A DNA stretch of 64,000 nucleotides, from NCBI RefSeq assembly GCF_900460065.1, contig NZ_UAVD01000047.1, forward strand, positions 62,001 to 126,000. Direction: 5' to 3'. This DNA is from Streptomyces griseus (GTDB lineage: Bacteria > Actinomycetota > Actinomycetes > Streptomycetales > Streptomycetaceae). This document shows positions 1 to 8,237 of this stretch, in pieces (within the stretch, counting starts at the first letter, position 1; each line of letters begins with the position of its first letter). The translations under genes and the position numbers were made by a program. Below the pieces are notes generated by a model. The model ran no database searches, was not told the DNA's origin, and was given only the letters and a program-made list of their open reading frames with translations.

Positions 1-16
1 ACCCCGGACACGCGTC

Positions 17-47
17 GGGGCCCGGAGCGCATGCCGCCCCGGGCCCC
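17..47 (-). terminator. GC-rich inverted repeat after the GH1 gene
   Basis: A 9-bp perfect stem (GGGGCCCGG at 17-25, CCGGGCCCC at 39-47) with a 13-nt loop lies about 90 bp beyond the GH1 stop. A terminator for the leftward sugar-uptake unit fits its place, but there is no T tract, and short GC-rich stems are common in this DNA. Nothing else is recognisable in 1-138. Confidence 0.3.
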
Positions 48-138
48 CGTGCGACCCGCGCCCCGCCCGCCGTGACCGATGGGCGGCGGGTGACCGCGGG
101 CCGTCCGGCCCCGGCCCGCGCCCCCCCCGCTTTCCGGT

Positions 139-1566
139 TCAGCGCTTCAGGCCGCCCCGCGCGATCGCCTCGGCGTACCACCGTGCGCTGTCCTTCGCCG
201 TACGGCGCTGGGACGCGAAGTCCACGTGCACGATGCCGAACCGCTTGCTGTATCCGTACGCCCACTCGAAGTTGTCGAGCAGCGACCACAGGAAGTACCC
301 GCGTACGTCGACGCCGTCCGCGATGGCCCGGTGCACCGCCGCCAGGTGGGCGTCCAGATACGCCACCCGCTCCGGGTCGTGGACCTCGCCCTCCGGATCG
401 GCGTAGTCGTCGTACGCCGCCCCGTTCTCCGTCACCAGCACGGGCACCGAGGGGAGTTCGTCGCGCAGGCGGGTCAGCAACTCGTACAGGCCGTCCGCGT
501 CGACCGGCCAGTCCATCGCGGTGCGCGGACCGGCCGCCGGGGTGAACGCCACGTGCCGCTCCGCACCCGCCCACGGCGACGGGGACTCCGACGTCCCCGC
601 CGAAACCACGCTGGGGGAGTAGTAGTTGATGCCCAGCGAGTCGATCGGCGTCGACGTCACCTCCAGGTCGCCGTCCCGGACGAACGACCAGTCCGTCACG
701 TCCGCCGTGTCCTCGACCAGGTCCTCCGGCAGCCGCCCGTGGAAGACCGGGTCCAGGAAGATCCGGTTCGCCACCGCGTCGATCCGGCGCACCGCGTCCC
801 GGTCCGCGTCGGTGTCGGTCAGCGGGCGCAGCGCGTGGAGGTTCAGGGTGAGGGAGATCTCCGCCGTCCCCGGGAGGCGGTCGCGCAGGACCCGCGCGCC
901 CGCGCCGTGCGCCAGGTTCAGGTGGTGGGCGGCGCGCAGGGCCGCCGGATCGCTGGTCCGGCCGGGGGCGTGGACCCCGTTCCCGTACCCGAGGAACGCC
1001 GCGCACCAGGGCTCGTTGAGCGTCGTCCAGGTCGGCACCCGGTCGCCCAGCGCCCCGGCCACCAGGCCCGCGTACTCCGCGAACCGGTGCGCCGTGTCCC
1101 GCTCCGGCCAGCCGCCCGCGTCCTCCAGCTCCTGCGGCAGGTCCCAGTGGTAGAGCGTGGCGACCGGTCTGATCCCGGCCGCCAGCAGCTCGTCCACCAG
1201 GCGGCGGTAGAAGTCCAGGCCGCGCTCGACCGCCGGGCCCCGGCCCGTCGGCTGGACCCGGGGCCAGGAGACCGAGAACCGGTAGTCGGTGACGCCGAGT
1301 TCCTTCATCAGGGCCACGTCGTCGGGCATCCGGTGCAGATGGTCGGCGGCGATGTCACCGGTGTCGCCGTTGCGCACCTTGCCGGGTGTCCGGCTGAAGG
1401 TGTCCCAGATGGACGGCGTGCGGCCGTGCTCGGTGGCGCCGCCCTCGATCTGGTAGGCGGCGGTGGCCGTGCCCCACCGGAAGCCGGTCGGGAAGCGGAG
1501 CACCGTACCGGTCTCGGGTCGGGGGCCTGGGGCGGTCGCCGGGCGGGCTTCATCGACAGCGGTCAT
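139..1566 (-). CDS. GH1 beta-glucosidase (cytosolic)
   Basis: Family 1 glycoside hydrolase of 475 residues, the usual length for a retaining beta-glucosidase. The acid/base is Glu185 in TLNEP and the nucleophile is Glu380 in TENG. The N-terminal FRWGTATAAYQIEG block and the C-terminal DNFEW sugar-binding block are present. There is no signal peptide, so it should release glucose from imported beta-glucosides in the cytosol. It is the last gene of a leftward unit (binding protein, two permeases, this gene), 63 bp after the preceding stop. A GGAG lies 10 nt before the ATG. The neighbouring GH81 glucanase suggests laminaribiose or other beta-1,3-gluco-oligosaccharides as substrate. That is inference, because GH1 sequence alone does not set linkage specificity. 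Confidence 0.93.
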   Translation of the reverse strand: MTAVDEARPATAPGPRPETGTVLRFPTGFRWGTATAAYQIEGGATEHGRTPSIWDTFSRTPGKVRNGDTGDIAADHLHRMPDDVALMKELGVTDYRFSVSWPRVQPTGRGPAVERGLDFYRRLVDELLAAGIRPVATLYHWDLPQELEDAGGWPERDTAHRFAEYAGLVAGALGDRVPTWTTLNEPWCAAFLGYGNGVHAPGRTSDPAALRAAHHLNLAHGAGARVLRDRLPGTAEISLTLNLHALRPLTDTDADRDAVRRIDAVANRIFLDPVFHGRLPEDLVEDTADVTDWSFVRDGDLEVTSTPIDSLGINYYSPSVVSAGTSESPSPWAGAERHVAFTPAAGPRTAMDWPVDADGLYELLTRLRDELPSVPVLVTENGAAYDDYADPEGEVHDPERVAYLDAHLAAVHRAIADGVDVRGYFLWSLLDNFEWAYGYSKRFGIVHVDFASQRRTAKDSARWYAEAIARGGLKR

Positions 1567-1629
1567 GAGACGGACACTCCAGAGTGAGGGAGGAGGGGAC
1601 GGGAGGGGCGGGCAGGGAGGGCGCTCGGG

Positions 1630-2544
1630 TCAGCCCTTCACCGCGCCCTGCATGATGCCGCCGACGATCTGCCGGCCCAGCAGCCCGAAGACGAGCAGCA
1701 CGGGCAGGGTGCCGAGCAGCGTGCCGGCCATGATCACCGACTGGTCGTTGACGTAACCGCCGCCGAGCTGGCGCAGCGCGACCTGCACGGTCGGCTCCTG
1801 CGAGGACAGCGCGATGATCGGCCAGAAGAAGTCGTTCCACGCCGTCATGAACGTCAGCATCCCGAGCACCGCCATCCCCGGCCGCGCGATCGGGATCACG
1901 ATCGACCAGAAGATGCGCGCGGTGGAGGCGCCGTCGACCCGGGCCGCCTCGATCAGCTCGTCCGGCAGCGACTGCACCAGGTACTGGCGCATGAAGAACA
2001 CGCCGAAGGCGGAGACCAGGCCCGGCAGGATCACCGCCTGGAGCTGGTTCACCCACTGGAGTTCGGCGATCAGCATGAAGAGGGGGATCACACCGAGCTG
2101 CGGCGGGATCATCATCGTCCCGATCGTGAGCGTCAGCAGCGCGCCCCGGCCCCGGAACTTCAGCTTGGCGAAGGCGAATCCGGCCAGCGTGCAGCACAGG
2201 ACCGTGCCGAGCGTGATCGAGCCCGACACGATCAGCGAGTTGAGCAGGGCCTTTCCGATGTCGGCCTCTTCGAGGACCGCGTCGAAGTTCTTGATGAGGT
2301 TCGGGCCCGGCAGCAGGCTCGGCGGCACCTGGGCCAGGTCCGCGTTGGACCGGCTGGCCGCGACGATCGTCCAGTAGAACGGGAACGCGGAGACCAGCAG
2401 CGCGAAGCCGAGGATCAGGTAGGAGAGCCAGCCGCCCTTCATCGTGCGGCCCGCGCCCCCCTTGCCGATGCGCCTGCCCGGCGGCGGGGTCTGCGGCGGG
2501 TCGCCCTTCTCGGGCGCGGTCGGCGGTGCGGCGAGCGCGGTCAT
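1630..2544 (-). CDS. Sugar ABC transporter permease (MalG type)
   Basis: Inner-membrane permease of 304 residues in the carbohydrate-uptake-1 (MalG/UgpE) group. It has a variable cytosolic N-terminus (first ~40 residues, Pro/Gly-rich), six predicted membrane helices and the ATPase-contacting EAA loop (EAARVDGAS) near two thirds of its length. Its ATG overlaps the previous stop by 4 bp (ATGA at 2541-2544), which fixes the start and implies translational coupling with the partner permease. No ATP-binding gene accompanies the transporter. In Streptomyces such importers are usually energised in trans by the shared ATPase MsiK. The likely substrate is gluco-oligosaccharide released by the GH81 enzyme encoded alongside (inference). 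Confidence 0.93.
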   Translation of the reverse strand: MTALAAPPTAPEKGDPPQTPPPGRRIGKGGAGRTMKGGWLSYLILGFALLVSAFPFYWTIVAASRSNADLAQVPPSLLPGPNLIKNFDAVLEEADIGKALLNSLIVSGSITLGTVLCCTLAGFAFAKLKFRGRGALLTLTIGTMMIPPQLGVIPLFMLIAELQWVNQLQAVILPGLVSAFGVFFMRQYLVQSLPDELIEAARVDGASTARIFWSIVIPIARPGMAVLGMLTFMTAWNDFFWPIIALSSQEPTVQVALRQLGGGYVNDQSVIMAGTLLGTLPVLLVFGLLGRQIVGGIMQGAVKG

Positions 2545-3524
2545 CGGCCGGCCTCCTTGCGTGCGCGGCGGCGCACGAGCAGGGCGTTGACCCCGACGAG
2601 CACCACGATGAGGACGAACATCACCCAGGCGATGGCCGCGGCCCGGCCCAGGTGGAAGAAGCCCCAGCCCTGCTCGTACATGTACAGGCCGAGGGTCTGG
2701 TACTGGTGCGAGATGCCGCCGGAGATCGACCCTTCGAACAGCAGCGGCTCGCCGAACAGCTGGGTCGCGCCGATCGTCGAGATGATGACGGTGAAGACGA
2801 TGGTGGGGCGCAGGCCGGGCAGCGTCACATGGAGGAACTGCCGCCAGCGCGAGGCCCCGTCCATCTCCGCCGCCTCGTACAGCTCGTGCGGGATCGACTG
2901 CATGCCCGCCAGGTAGATCAGCGCGTTGTAGCCGGTCCACCGCCAGACCACGATCGACGACACCGCGATCTGCGAGGCGACCGTGCCGGTCTGCCAGTCC
3001 ACCGGATCGAAGCCGACCAGCCCGATCACGTAGTTGATCAGCCCGAAGTCGCGGCCGAAAAGCTGCGCGAAGACGAGCGTGGCCGCGGCCACGGACGTGG
3101 CGTACGGGAGCAGGATCGCCGTCCGGATGAAGGTCCGGCCGCGCAGCTTGTAGTTGAGCAGGTGGGCGAGGCCGAGCGCCATCGCGAGCTGCGGGACCGT
3201 GGACAGCACGCCGATCGTGAACGTGTTGCGCAGCGAGATCCAGAAGTACTCGTCGGTGAACAGCGCCGTGTAGTTGGCGAGGCCCCGCCACTCCATCTCG
3301 CCGCTCGTCTGGAGCTCGACCCGGTAGAGCGAGACGAACGCCGTGTAGAGGAGCGGGAAGAGGCCGAAGGCCAGGAAGAGGGTGAAGAAGGGGGCGATGT
3401 AGGCGTACGGGGAGGCCTTGCGCCAGGTGCGCCGGAGGGCGGCGGCCCGGCCGCCGTCGGGGCCGGGGCCGGGTCCGTTTCCGGACGGGCGGGGCCCGGC
3501 CTTCGCGGTGGCGGTGAGGGACAC
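2541..3524 (-). CDS. Sugar ABC transporter permease (MalF type)
   Basis: Inner-membrane permease of 327 residues in the MalF/UgpA group and partner of the next gene. A Gly/Pro-rich cytosolic stretch of ~35 residues precedes six predicted membrane helices. The EAA loop reads EAAEMDGAS and contacts the transport ATPase, which is not encoded here. It follows the binding-protein gene by 121 bp and overlaps the following permease by 4 bp. Its length and layout are ordinary for the family. Substrate assignment rests only on the glucanase and glucosidase genes around it. Confidence 0.93.
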   Translation of the reverse strand: MSLTATAKAGPRPSGNGPGPGPDGGRAAALRRTWRKASPYAYIAPFFTLFLAFGLFPLLYTAFVSLYRVELQTSGEMEWRGLANYTALFTDEYFWISLRNTFTIGVLSTVPQLAMALGLAHLLNYKLRGRTFIRTAILLPYATSVAAATLVFAQLFGRDFGLINYVIGLVGFDPVDWQTGTVASQIAVSSIVVWRWTGYNALIYLAGMQSIPHELYEAAEMDGASRWRQFLHVTLPGLRPTIVFTVIISTIGATQLFGEPLLFEGSISGGISHQYQTLGLYMYEQGWGFFHLGRAAAIAWVMFVLIVVLVGVNALLVRRRARKEAGR

Positions 3525-3645
3525 GGTGCGGCCCTTCGGGATCGGGGGGCGATGGGTTACGGGGAGTGGGGCCGGGCCACCGCGGTGCGCGTCGGTGGAC
3601 CGGCCCCGGGCCGGGGGAGGAGCGGCGGGGTGTTGGTGGCCGGCG

Positions 3646-4950
3646 TCAGCCGAGCACGTTGTCCACGCCCTTCTTCGCCGTCTGCCATGCCTTGTCCGAC
3701 GACGTCCCCTTGCGCTCGACCTCGCTCAGCGCGTTCGTGATCTGCTGCATCACGTTCTGGTCGTGCACGCCCAGCACCTGGACCGGGGACTCCTTCGCCG
3801 CGTCACCGAAGATCTGGCCGATCGGCGCACCCGAGAAGTAGTCGTCCTTCGCGCCCGCGATCGTCTCGATGGCGCCCGTCGAGGACGGGAAGTTGCCCTG
3901 CTTCTGGAAGACCTTCGCCTGCTGCTCGGGGGCGGTCAGCCACTCGATCAGCTGGTACGCCTCCTCCTTGTGCTTGGCCGCGCGCGGGATGGAGAGGTAG
4001 GAGCCGCCCCAGTTGCCCGCGCCGCCGGGCAGCTTGGCGATGTCCCACTTGCCCTTGCCCGCGTCACCGGCCTGGCCCTTGACGTAGCCGAGCATCCAGG
4101 CGGGGCACGGGATCGTCGCGAAGGAACCGGCGGCGAACGCCTGGTTCCACTGGGGCGTCCACTGGTCGAGCTTGGCGCTCAGGCCCGCCTCGGCCGCCGC
4201 CACCGAGGTGTCCCAGGCTTCCTTGACCGCCGGGTTCTTCTCGTAGATCAGCTCGCCGGAGGCGTCGTAGTACCGCTCCTTCTCCTGGCCGATCATGATC
4301 CCGTAGAGCGAGCCGACGCTGTCCAGCCAGGCGCTCTTGGCGGGGGCCTTCTCCTTGTACTGCTTGCCCAGCTCCAGGTAGCCGTCCCAGGTGGCCCACT
4401 TCTTCGCGAGCTCCTCGCGGTCCGTGGGCAGCCCGGCCTGCTTGAAGAGGTCGGTGCGGTAGCACATCGCCTCGGGGCCGACGTCCGTGCCGAGGCCGAG
4501 GATTTTGCCGTCCTCGGTGGTCGCCGCCGACCACTTGGCCTCGGCGAACTCGCCCTTGAGCTTGTCGGCCCCGAACTCCTTCAGGTCCTGGAACTTGTCG
4601 GACTGCTGCTGGGTGACCGACGCGATGCGGCCCACCTCGACGCCCTGCACGTCCGCGAGACCGCCGCCGCCCGCCAGGCGGGTCTGGAGCGACTTCCAGT
4701 AGTCCGCCTCGTCCTGGGTGTCGCTCTGCTTGATCGTGATGTCCGGGTTGAGCTTCTGGTACTCCTCGTACAGCCCGGCCTCCTTGAAGCCGAAGGACCC
4801 GAAGAGGTCGACGTTGAGCGTGACCTTTCCGCCGGCGCTGTCGGAGGAGTCCGACGAGTCGCCGGATCCACAGGCGGCGAGGAGCGCCCCGGCGAGGACG
4901 ACCGCGCCGAGGCGGACGGTGGCTCTCTTGGCGGCTCGGGCGATGGGCAT
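3646..4950 (-). CDS. Sugar ABC transporter substrate-binding lipoprotein
   Basis: Extracytoplasmic solute-binding protein of family 1 (434 residues). The chosen ATG at 4950 has a GGGAGG Shine-Dalgarno and gives a classic lipoprotein signal: basic MPIARAAKRATVR, a hydrophobic stretch, then lipobox LAAC with Cys27 as the lipidated residue. A Ser/Asp-rich linker follows. An in-frame ATG further upstream would bury the signal peptide and was rejected. It is the first gene of the importer/GH1 unit. An operator-like palindrome lies 38 bp upstream, so it should be repressed together with the divergent glucanase. The probable ligand is a beta-1,3-gluco-oligosaccharide (inference from context). Confidence 0.93.
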   Translation of the reverse strand: MPIARAAKRATVRLGAVVLAGALLAACGSGDSSDSSDSAGGKVTLNVDLFGSFGFKEAGLYEEYQKLNPDITIKQSDTQDEADYWKSLQTRLAGGGGLADVQGVEVGRIASVTQQQSDKFQDLKEFGADKLKGEFAEAKWSAATTEDGKILGLGTDVGPEAMCYRTDLFKQAGLPTDREELAKKWATWDGYLELGKQYKEKAPAKSAWLDSVGSLYGIMIGQEKERYYDASGELIYEKNPAVKEAWDTSVAAAEAGLSAKLDQWTPQWNQAFAAGSFATIPCPAWMLGYVKGQAGDAGKGKWDIAKLPGGAGNWGGSYLSIPRAAKHKEEAYQLIEWLTAPEQQAKVFQKQGNFPSSTGAIETIAGAKDDYFSGAPIGQIFGDAAKESPVQVLGVHDQNVMQQITNALSEVERKGTSSDKAWQTAKKGVDNVLG

Positions 4951-4987
4951 GGGAAGCCTCCCTTGGCTTCGGGATGAACCGAGCGCC

Positions 4988-5003
4988 TTGAGAGCGCTCT
5001 CAA
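4988..5003. promoter_or_regulatory. LacI-family operator, site 1
   Basis: A perfect 16-bp palindrome, TTGAGAGCGCTCTCAA, upstream of the binding-protein gene. The central GAGCGCTC core matches the operator style of actinobacterial LacI regulators such as CebR, though the flanks differ from the CebR consensus TGGGAGCGCTCCCA. The likely ligand is the LacI protein encoded at 8238-9281. Confidence 0.8.
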
Positions 5004-5112
5004 ATCCTGCGTCTGGAGCGTCCCCCACCGCCCCCGCCCCGTCAAGACTCGAACGCATAACAGCTTGGGGTTACGGCCGGAGCCCATTCAACTGCCGTCC
5101 GTGCGCGTTCTC

Positions 5113-5141
5113 TTGACACTCACGTTTCAGGAGTTTTACGT
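5113..5141 (+). promoter_or_regulatory. Sigma-70-type promoter of the GH81 gene
   Basis: TTGACA (5113-5118), a 17-bp spacer and TTACGT (5136-5141). The -35 box is a full consensus match. The predicted transcript start, near 5148, sits just before operator site 2, so bound repressor would block initiation or early elongation. Confidence 0.6.
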
Positions 5142-5151
5142 TCCTTGGCAC

Positions 5152-5167
5152 TTGAGAGCGCTCTCGA
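5152..5167. promoter_or_regulatory. LacI-family operator, site 2
   Basis: TTGAGAGCGCTCTCGA, which matches site 1 at 15 of 16 positions. It lies 11 bp beyond the -10 box of the GH81 promoter and 35 bp before the GTG start. Two near-identical sites 164 bp apart in a divergent region would allow joint control of glucanase and importer. Confidence 0.8.
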
Positions 5168-5202
5168 ACGCGCTCTTCCCCCCCATGATCGAGGTGCTGC
5201 TC

Positions 5203-8007
5203 GTGCGAACCTCCCTCTCCAGACGCGTCCCCGGACTCGCTTCCAGACCTGCCGCGGCGACCTTCCTGGCCATCGCCGTGGCCGCCGTGGGCCTGGGCCC
5301 CGCCGCATCGCCCGCTGCCGCCGCCACCATCCCCGCCGGCGCCGGCAGCTACAGCGACTCCCGCCCCGCCGGTACCTCGGGCCCGACCACCAACACCGGC
5401 GCGCCCGTCACCCCCAAGCTCACCACCGCCGCACGGGACAAGCCGGTCCCGACCAACGACTGGTGGTCCTCGCTCGCCTACCAGCGCTACGGCGACAACC
5501 CGTACAGCACGCCCATGTACGGCCACCCGCTCACCTACCAGGCCAAGGCATCCGGCCTGGAGGTCGGCTATCCGACCACGCCCGCGATCGTCGGCGACGG
5601 CCGCCAGTACGAGTACGCCCACAAGGCCGACCTCACCGTCGGGCTCTCCGGCCTGAACTCACCGGACACCAAGGCCGACGCCTGGTCCGACTGGACGGTC
5701 ACGCCCTACTGGGCCGACGGCTCCCGCACCTTCCGGGCCACCATCGGCCACGGCATGCCCTTCGTGTACGCCAAGGGCTCCGGCGGCGACGCCCGCATCA
5801 CCACCGCCTCCACGCCCACGGTCTTCTCCGACCAGGGCAACGTCCTCGGCATCACCGTCGCCGGGCACCACTACGCCCTCTTCGCCCCGACCGGCAGCGA
5901 CTGGAACGTCTCGGGCACCGCGATCACCGCGGGTCTCGGCGGGAAGGACTACTTCTCGCTCGCCGTCCTGCCCTCCACCGACGCGCTCGCCACCTACCGC
6001 AAGTACGCCTTCAGCTTCGTCACCGGGTCCCAGGTGGCCTGGCAGTCCACCGGCGGCAACGTGCGGGCCACCTACAGCCTGACGACCGAGGCCAAGGAGG
6101 GCACCGAGCGCGGCACGCTCCAGGCCCTCTACCGCCACCAGTGGCTGCACACCGCCGACGCGCTGACCCCGTACACGTATGTCTCGCCGCGCGGCACGAT
6201 GAAGGTGCGCGAGTCCGCCACCTTCACCACCAGCCAGAAGAACAACGGCGTCGTGCCCGCGCTGCCCGCCTCCAGCGGGGTCGACAGGGCCCGGCTGACC
6301 GGCTACCTCAACGAGGTCGCCAACGCCGCCGACCCGTTCTCGGGGGCCTCGGACACCTACTGGACCGGCAAGGCGCTCGGCCGCCTCGCCCAACTGGTGC
6401 CCGTCGCCGACCAGATCGGGCAGACGGCCACCCGCGACAAGCTCCTCGGCCTGATGAAGGGCCGCCTCCAGGAGTGGTTCACCGCGGGCGGGGCCAGTGA
6501 GTTCAGCTACGACAAGGACTGGAAGACCCTCACCGGCTACCCGGCCTCGTACGGCAGCGACACCGAGCTCAACGACCACCACTTCCACTACAGCTACTAC
6601 GTCTACGCGGCGGCGATCATCGCCCAGTACGACCAGGCCTGGGCCGCCGACCCGGCCTGGGGCACGATGATCAAGCACCTGATCCGCGACACCGCCAACC
6701 CGAGCCGCACCGACTCCGCCTACCCGTTCCTGCGCGGCTTCGACGTGTACGCCGGCCACAGCTGGGCCTCCGGCCACCAGGGCTTCGCGGCGGGCAACAA
6801 CCAGGAGTCCTCCTCCGAGTCCATCAACCTCAGCGCGGGACTCGTCCTGTGGGGCGCGGCCACCGGCGACACCAGCCTCCGCGACCTCGGCAGCTTCCTG
6901 CTGACCACCGAGTCCGAGGCGATCACCCAGTACTGGTTCGACGCCTCGCAGCAGGTCTTCCCCGCCTCCTTCGGCCACGACACGGTCGGCATGGTCTGGG
7001 GCAGCGGCGGCGCGTACTCCACCTGGTGGACCGCCAACCCGGAGGAGATCCACGGCATCAACGTCCTCCCGGTGACCGGCGGGTCCCTCCACCTGGCCCG
7101 CGAGAAGGCGGCCATCAAGCGGAACATCGCCGAGATGGAGCGCGAGAACGGCGGGCCCGCGCAGGAGTGGCGCGACCTCCTCTGGGAGTTCGAGTCGCTG
7201 TCGGACCCGGCTGCGGCGAAGGCCAAGTGGGACGGGGTGAACGGGAACTACACGCCCGAGCAGGGCGAGTCCAGGGCGCACACCTACCACTGGATCAACA
7301 CCCTCGCGGCGGTGGGCGCCCCCGACATGACGGTCAGCGGCGACATCCCGACCTCCGCCGTCTTCTCGAAGGACGGCACCCGCACCTACACCGCGCACAA
7401 CCACGGCTCCACCGCCCGCACGGTCACCTTCTCCGACGGCAAGACCCTGTCGGTCCCGGCCCGTTCGACGGCGACGAGCACGGGTCCCGGCGGTACCGGC
7501 CCCGACCCGGAGGAGCCCGGCCCGTCCACCGGGAACACCTTCCGCCTGAAGTCCGGCGGCGTCCTCACCACCGTCACCACCGACCCGGCGGGCGCGGACA
7601 CCATCGCCTCGGCCGACGGCGTCAACCGGGACGGCACCCCGTACCGGCCGACCGTCTACGAGGTGAAGAAGGTCAACGGCAAGGTCGCCTCCGGTGCGGC
7701 CACCGCCTTCCGCCTCCGGGTGGACGCGGGCACGAAGGTCGGGCTCGCCCCGCAGGTCCGGGTCAGCTACGACCTGACCGGCGACGGCACGTTCGACCGG
7801 GCGGAGACCTTCCGCTACTTCGCGACCGACCCGGTGGGCGGTTGGGAGGAGTACACGCAGGGGGCCGGCGCGCAGACGGCCACCGGCAGCCTGGGCGAGC
7901 TGCGCAACGGCACGGTCCGGCTGGAGATCTGGAACGCGCTGGGCAACGGCACGTCCCAGGTGCAGACCGGCACGGACGCGGCCGTGCTGAAGATCCCGTA
8001 CGTGTAG
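5203..8007 (+). CDS. Secreted GH81 endo-beta-1,3-glucanase with C-terminal accessory domain
   Basis: Extracellular glycoside hydrolase family 81 enzyme (934 residues) expected to cut beta-1,3-glucan such as laminarin or fungal wall glucan. The GTG at 5203 follows GAGGTG by 6 nt and begins a typical signal peptide (basic SRRVPGLASR, hydrophobic core, AxA-type site near residue 40). ATGs further upstream lack this arrangement. The catalytic region spans ~45-755. Its diagnostic blocks are FDVYAGHSWASG (near 515) and NNQESSSESIN (near 530), where the family's active-site acidic residues lie. A Pro/Gly linker (~760-777) leads to a ~155-residue C-terminal domain, possibly a glucan-binding module, which I cannot assign to a CBM family. 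Control is by the promoter and operator just upstream. Confidence 0.92.
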   Translation: MRTSLSRRVPGLASRPAAATFLAIAVAAVGLGPAASPAAAATIPAGAGSYSDSRPAGTSGPTTNTGAPVTPKLTTAARDKPVPTNDWWSSLAYQRYGDNPYSTPMYGHPLTYQAKASGLEVGYPTTPAIVGDGRQYEYAHKADLTVGLSGLNSPDTKADAWSDWTVTPYWADGSRTFRATIGHGMPFVYAKGSGGDARITTASTPTVFSDQGNVLGITVAGHHYALFAPTGSDWNVSGTAITAGLGGKDYFSLAVLPSTDALATYRKYAFSFVTGSQVAWQSTGGNVRATYSLTTEAKEGTERGTLQALYRHQWLHTADALTPYTYVSPRGTMKVRESATFTTSQKNNGVVPALPASSGVDRARLTGYLNEVANAADPFSGASDTYWTGKALGRLAQLVPVADQIGQTATRDKLLGLMKGRLQEWFTAGGASEFSYDKDWKTLTGYPASYGSDTELNDHHFHYSYYVYAAAIIAQYDQAWAADPAWGTMIKHLIRDTANPSRTDSAYPFLRGFDVYAGHSWASGHQGFAAGNNQESSSESINLSAGLVLWGAATGDTSLRDLGSFLLTTESEAITQYWFDASQQVFPASFGHDTVGMVWGSGGAYSTWWTANPEEIHGINVLPVTGGSLHLAREKAAIKRNIAEMERENGGPAQEWRDLLWEFESLSDPAAAKAKWDGVNGNYTPEQGESRAHTYHWINTLAAVGAPDMTVSGDIPTSAVFSKDGTRTYTAHNHGSTARTVTFSDGKTLSVPARSTATSTGPGGTGPDPEEPGPSTGNTFRLKSGGVLTTVTTDPAGADTIASADGVNRDGTPYRPTVYEVKKVNGKVASGAATAFRLRVDAGTKVGLAPQVRVSYDLTGDGTFDRAETFRYFATDPVGGWEEYTQGAGAQTATGSLGELRNGTVRLEIWNALGNGTSQVQTGTDAAVLKIPYV

Positions 8008-8080
8008 GACACGCGAATCCGTGCGTGCCGACCCGTGCGCGCGGGCCGTGCGGACCCCGTGCGCCCGGGGTGTGCCCACC

Positions 8081-8115
8081 CCGTGCGTACGGGACGCGTG
8101 ATCCCGTACGCACGG
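8081..8115. terminator. Terminator hairpin between GH81 and lacI genes
   Basis: A perfect 14-bp stem (CCGTGCGTACGGGA at 8081-8094 and its complement at 8102-8115) with a 7-nt loop lies between convergent genes, so it could serve both. No T tract follows, as is common in Streptomyces. Confidence 0.7.
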
Positions 8116-8162
8116 AGTGGCGGGAAACGCACGTGTAGGACGCGACCGTGCGGGCACGATTC

Positions 8163-8205
8163 GTGCGGCGGGTCTCCGGCTCCTCAGGGCGGAGGCCCGC
8201 CGCAC
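8163..8205. terminator. Second terminator hairpin before lacI stop
   Basis: A 15-bp stem with one G-U pair (arms 8163-8177 and 8191-8205, loop 13 nt) lies 32 bp from the lacI stop. With the hairpin at 8081-8115 it forms a tandem terminator pair separating the convergent glucanase and regulator transcripts. Confidence 0.6.
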
Positions 8206-8237
8206 TCGTGCGCGGTCCCGGGCGGGCCCGGCCGCCC

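Noticed and set aside
5659..8205. An 848-codon minus-strand frame opposite the GH81 gene
   Set aside because: The translation is Val/Gly/Arg low-complexity without motifs, and the opposite strand carries a complete enzyme.
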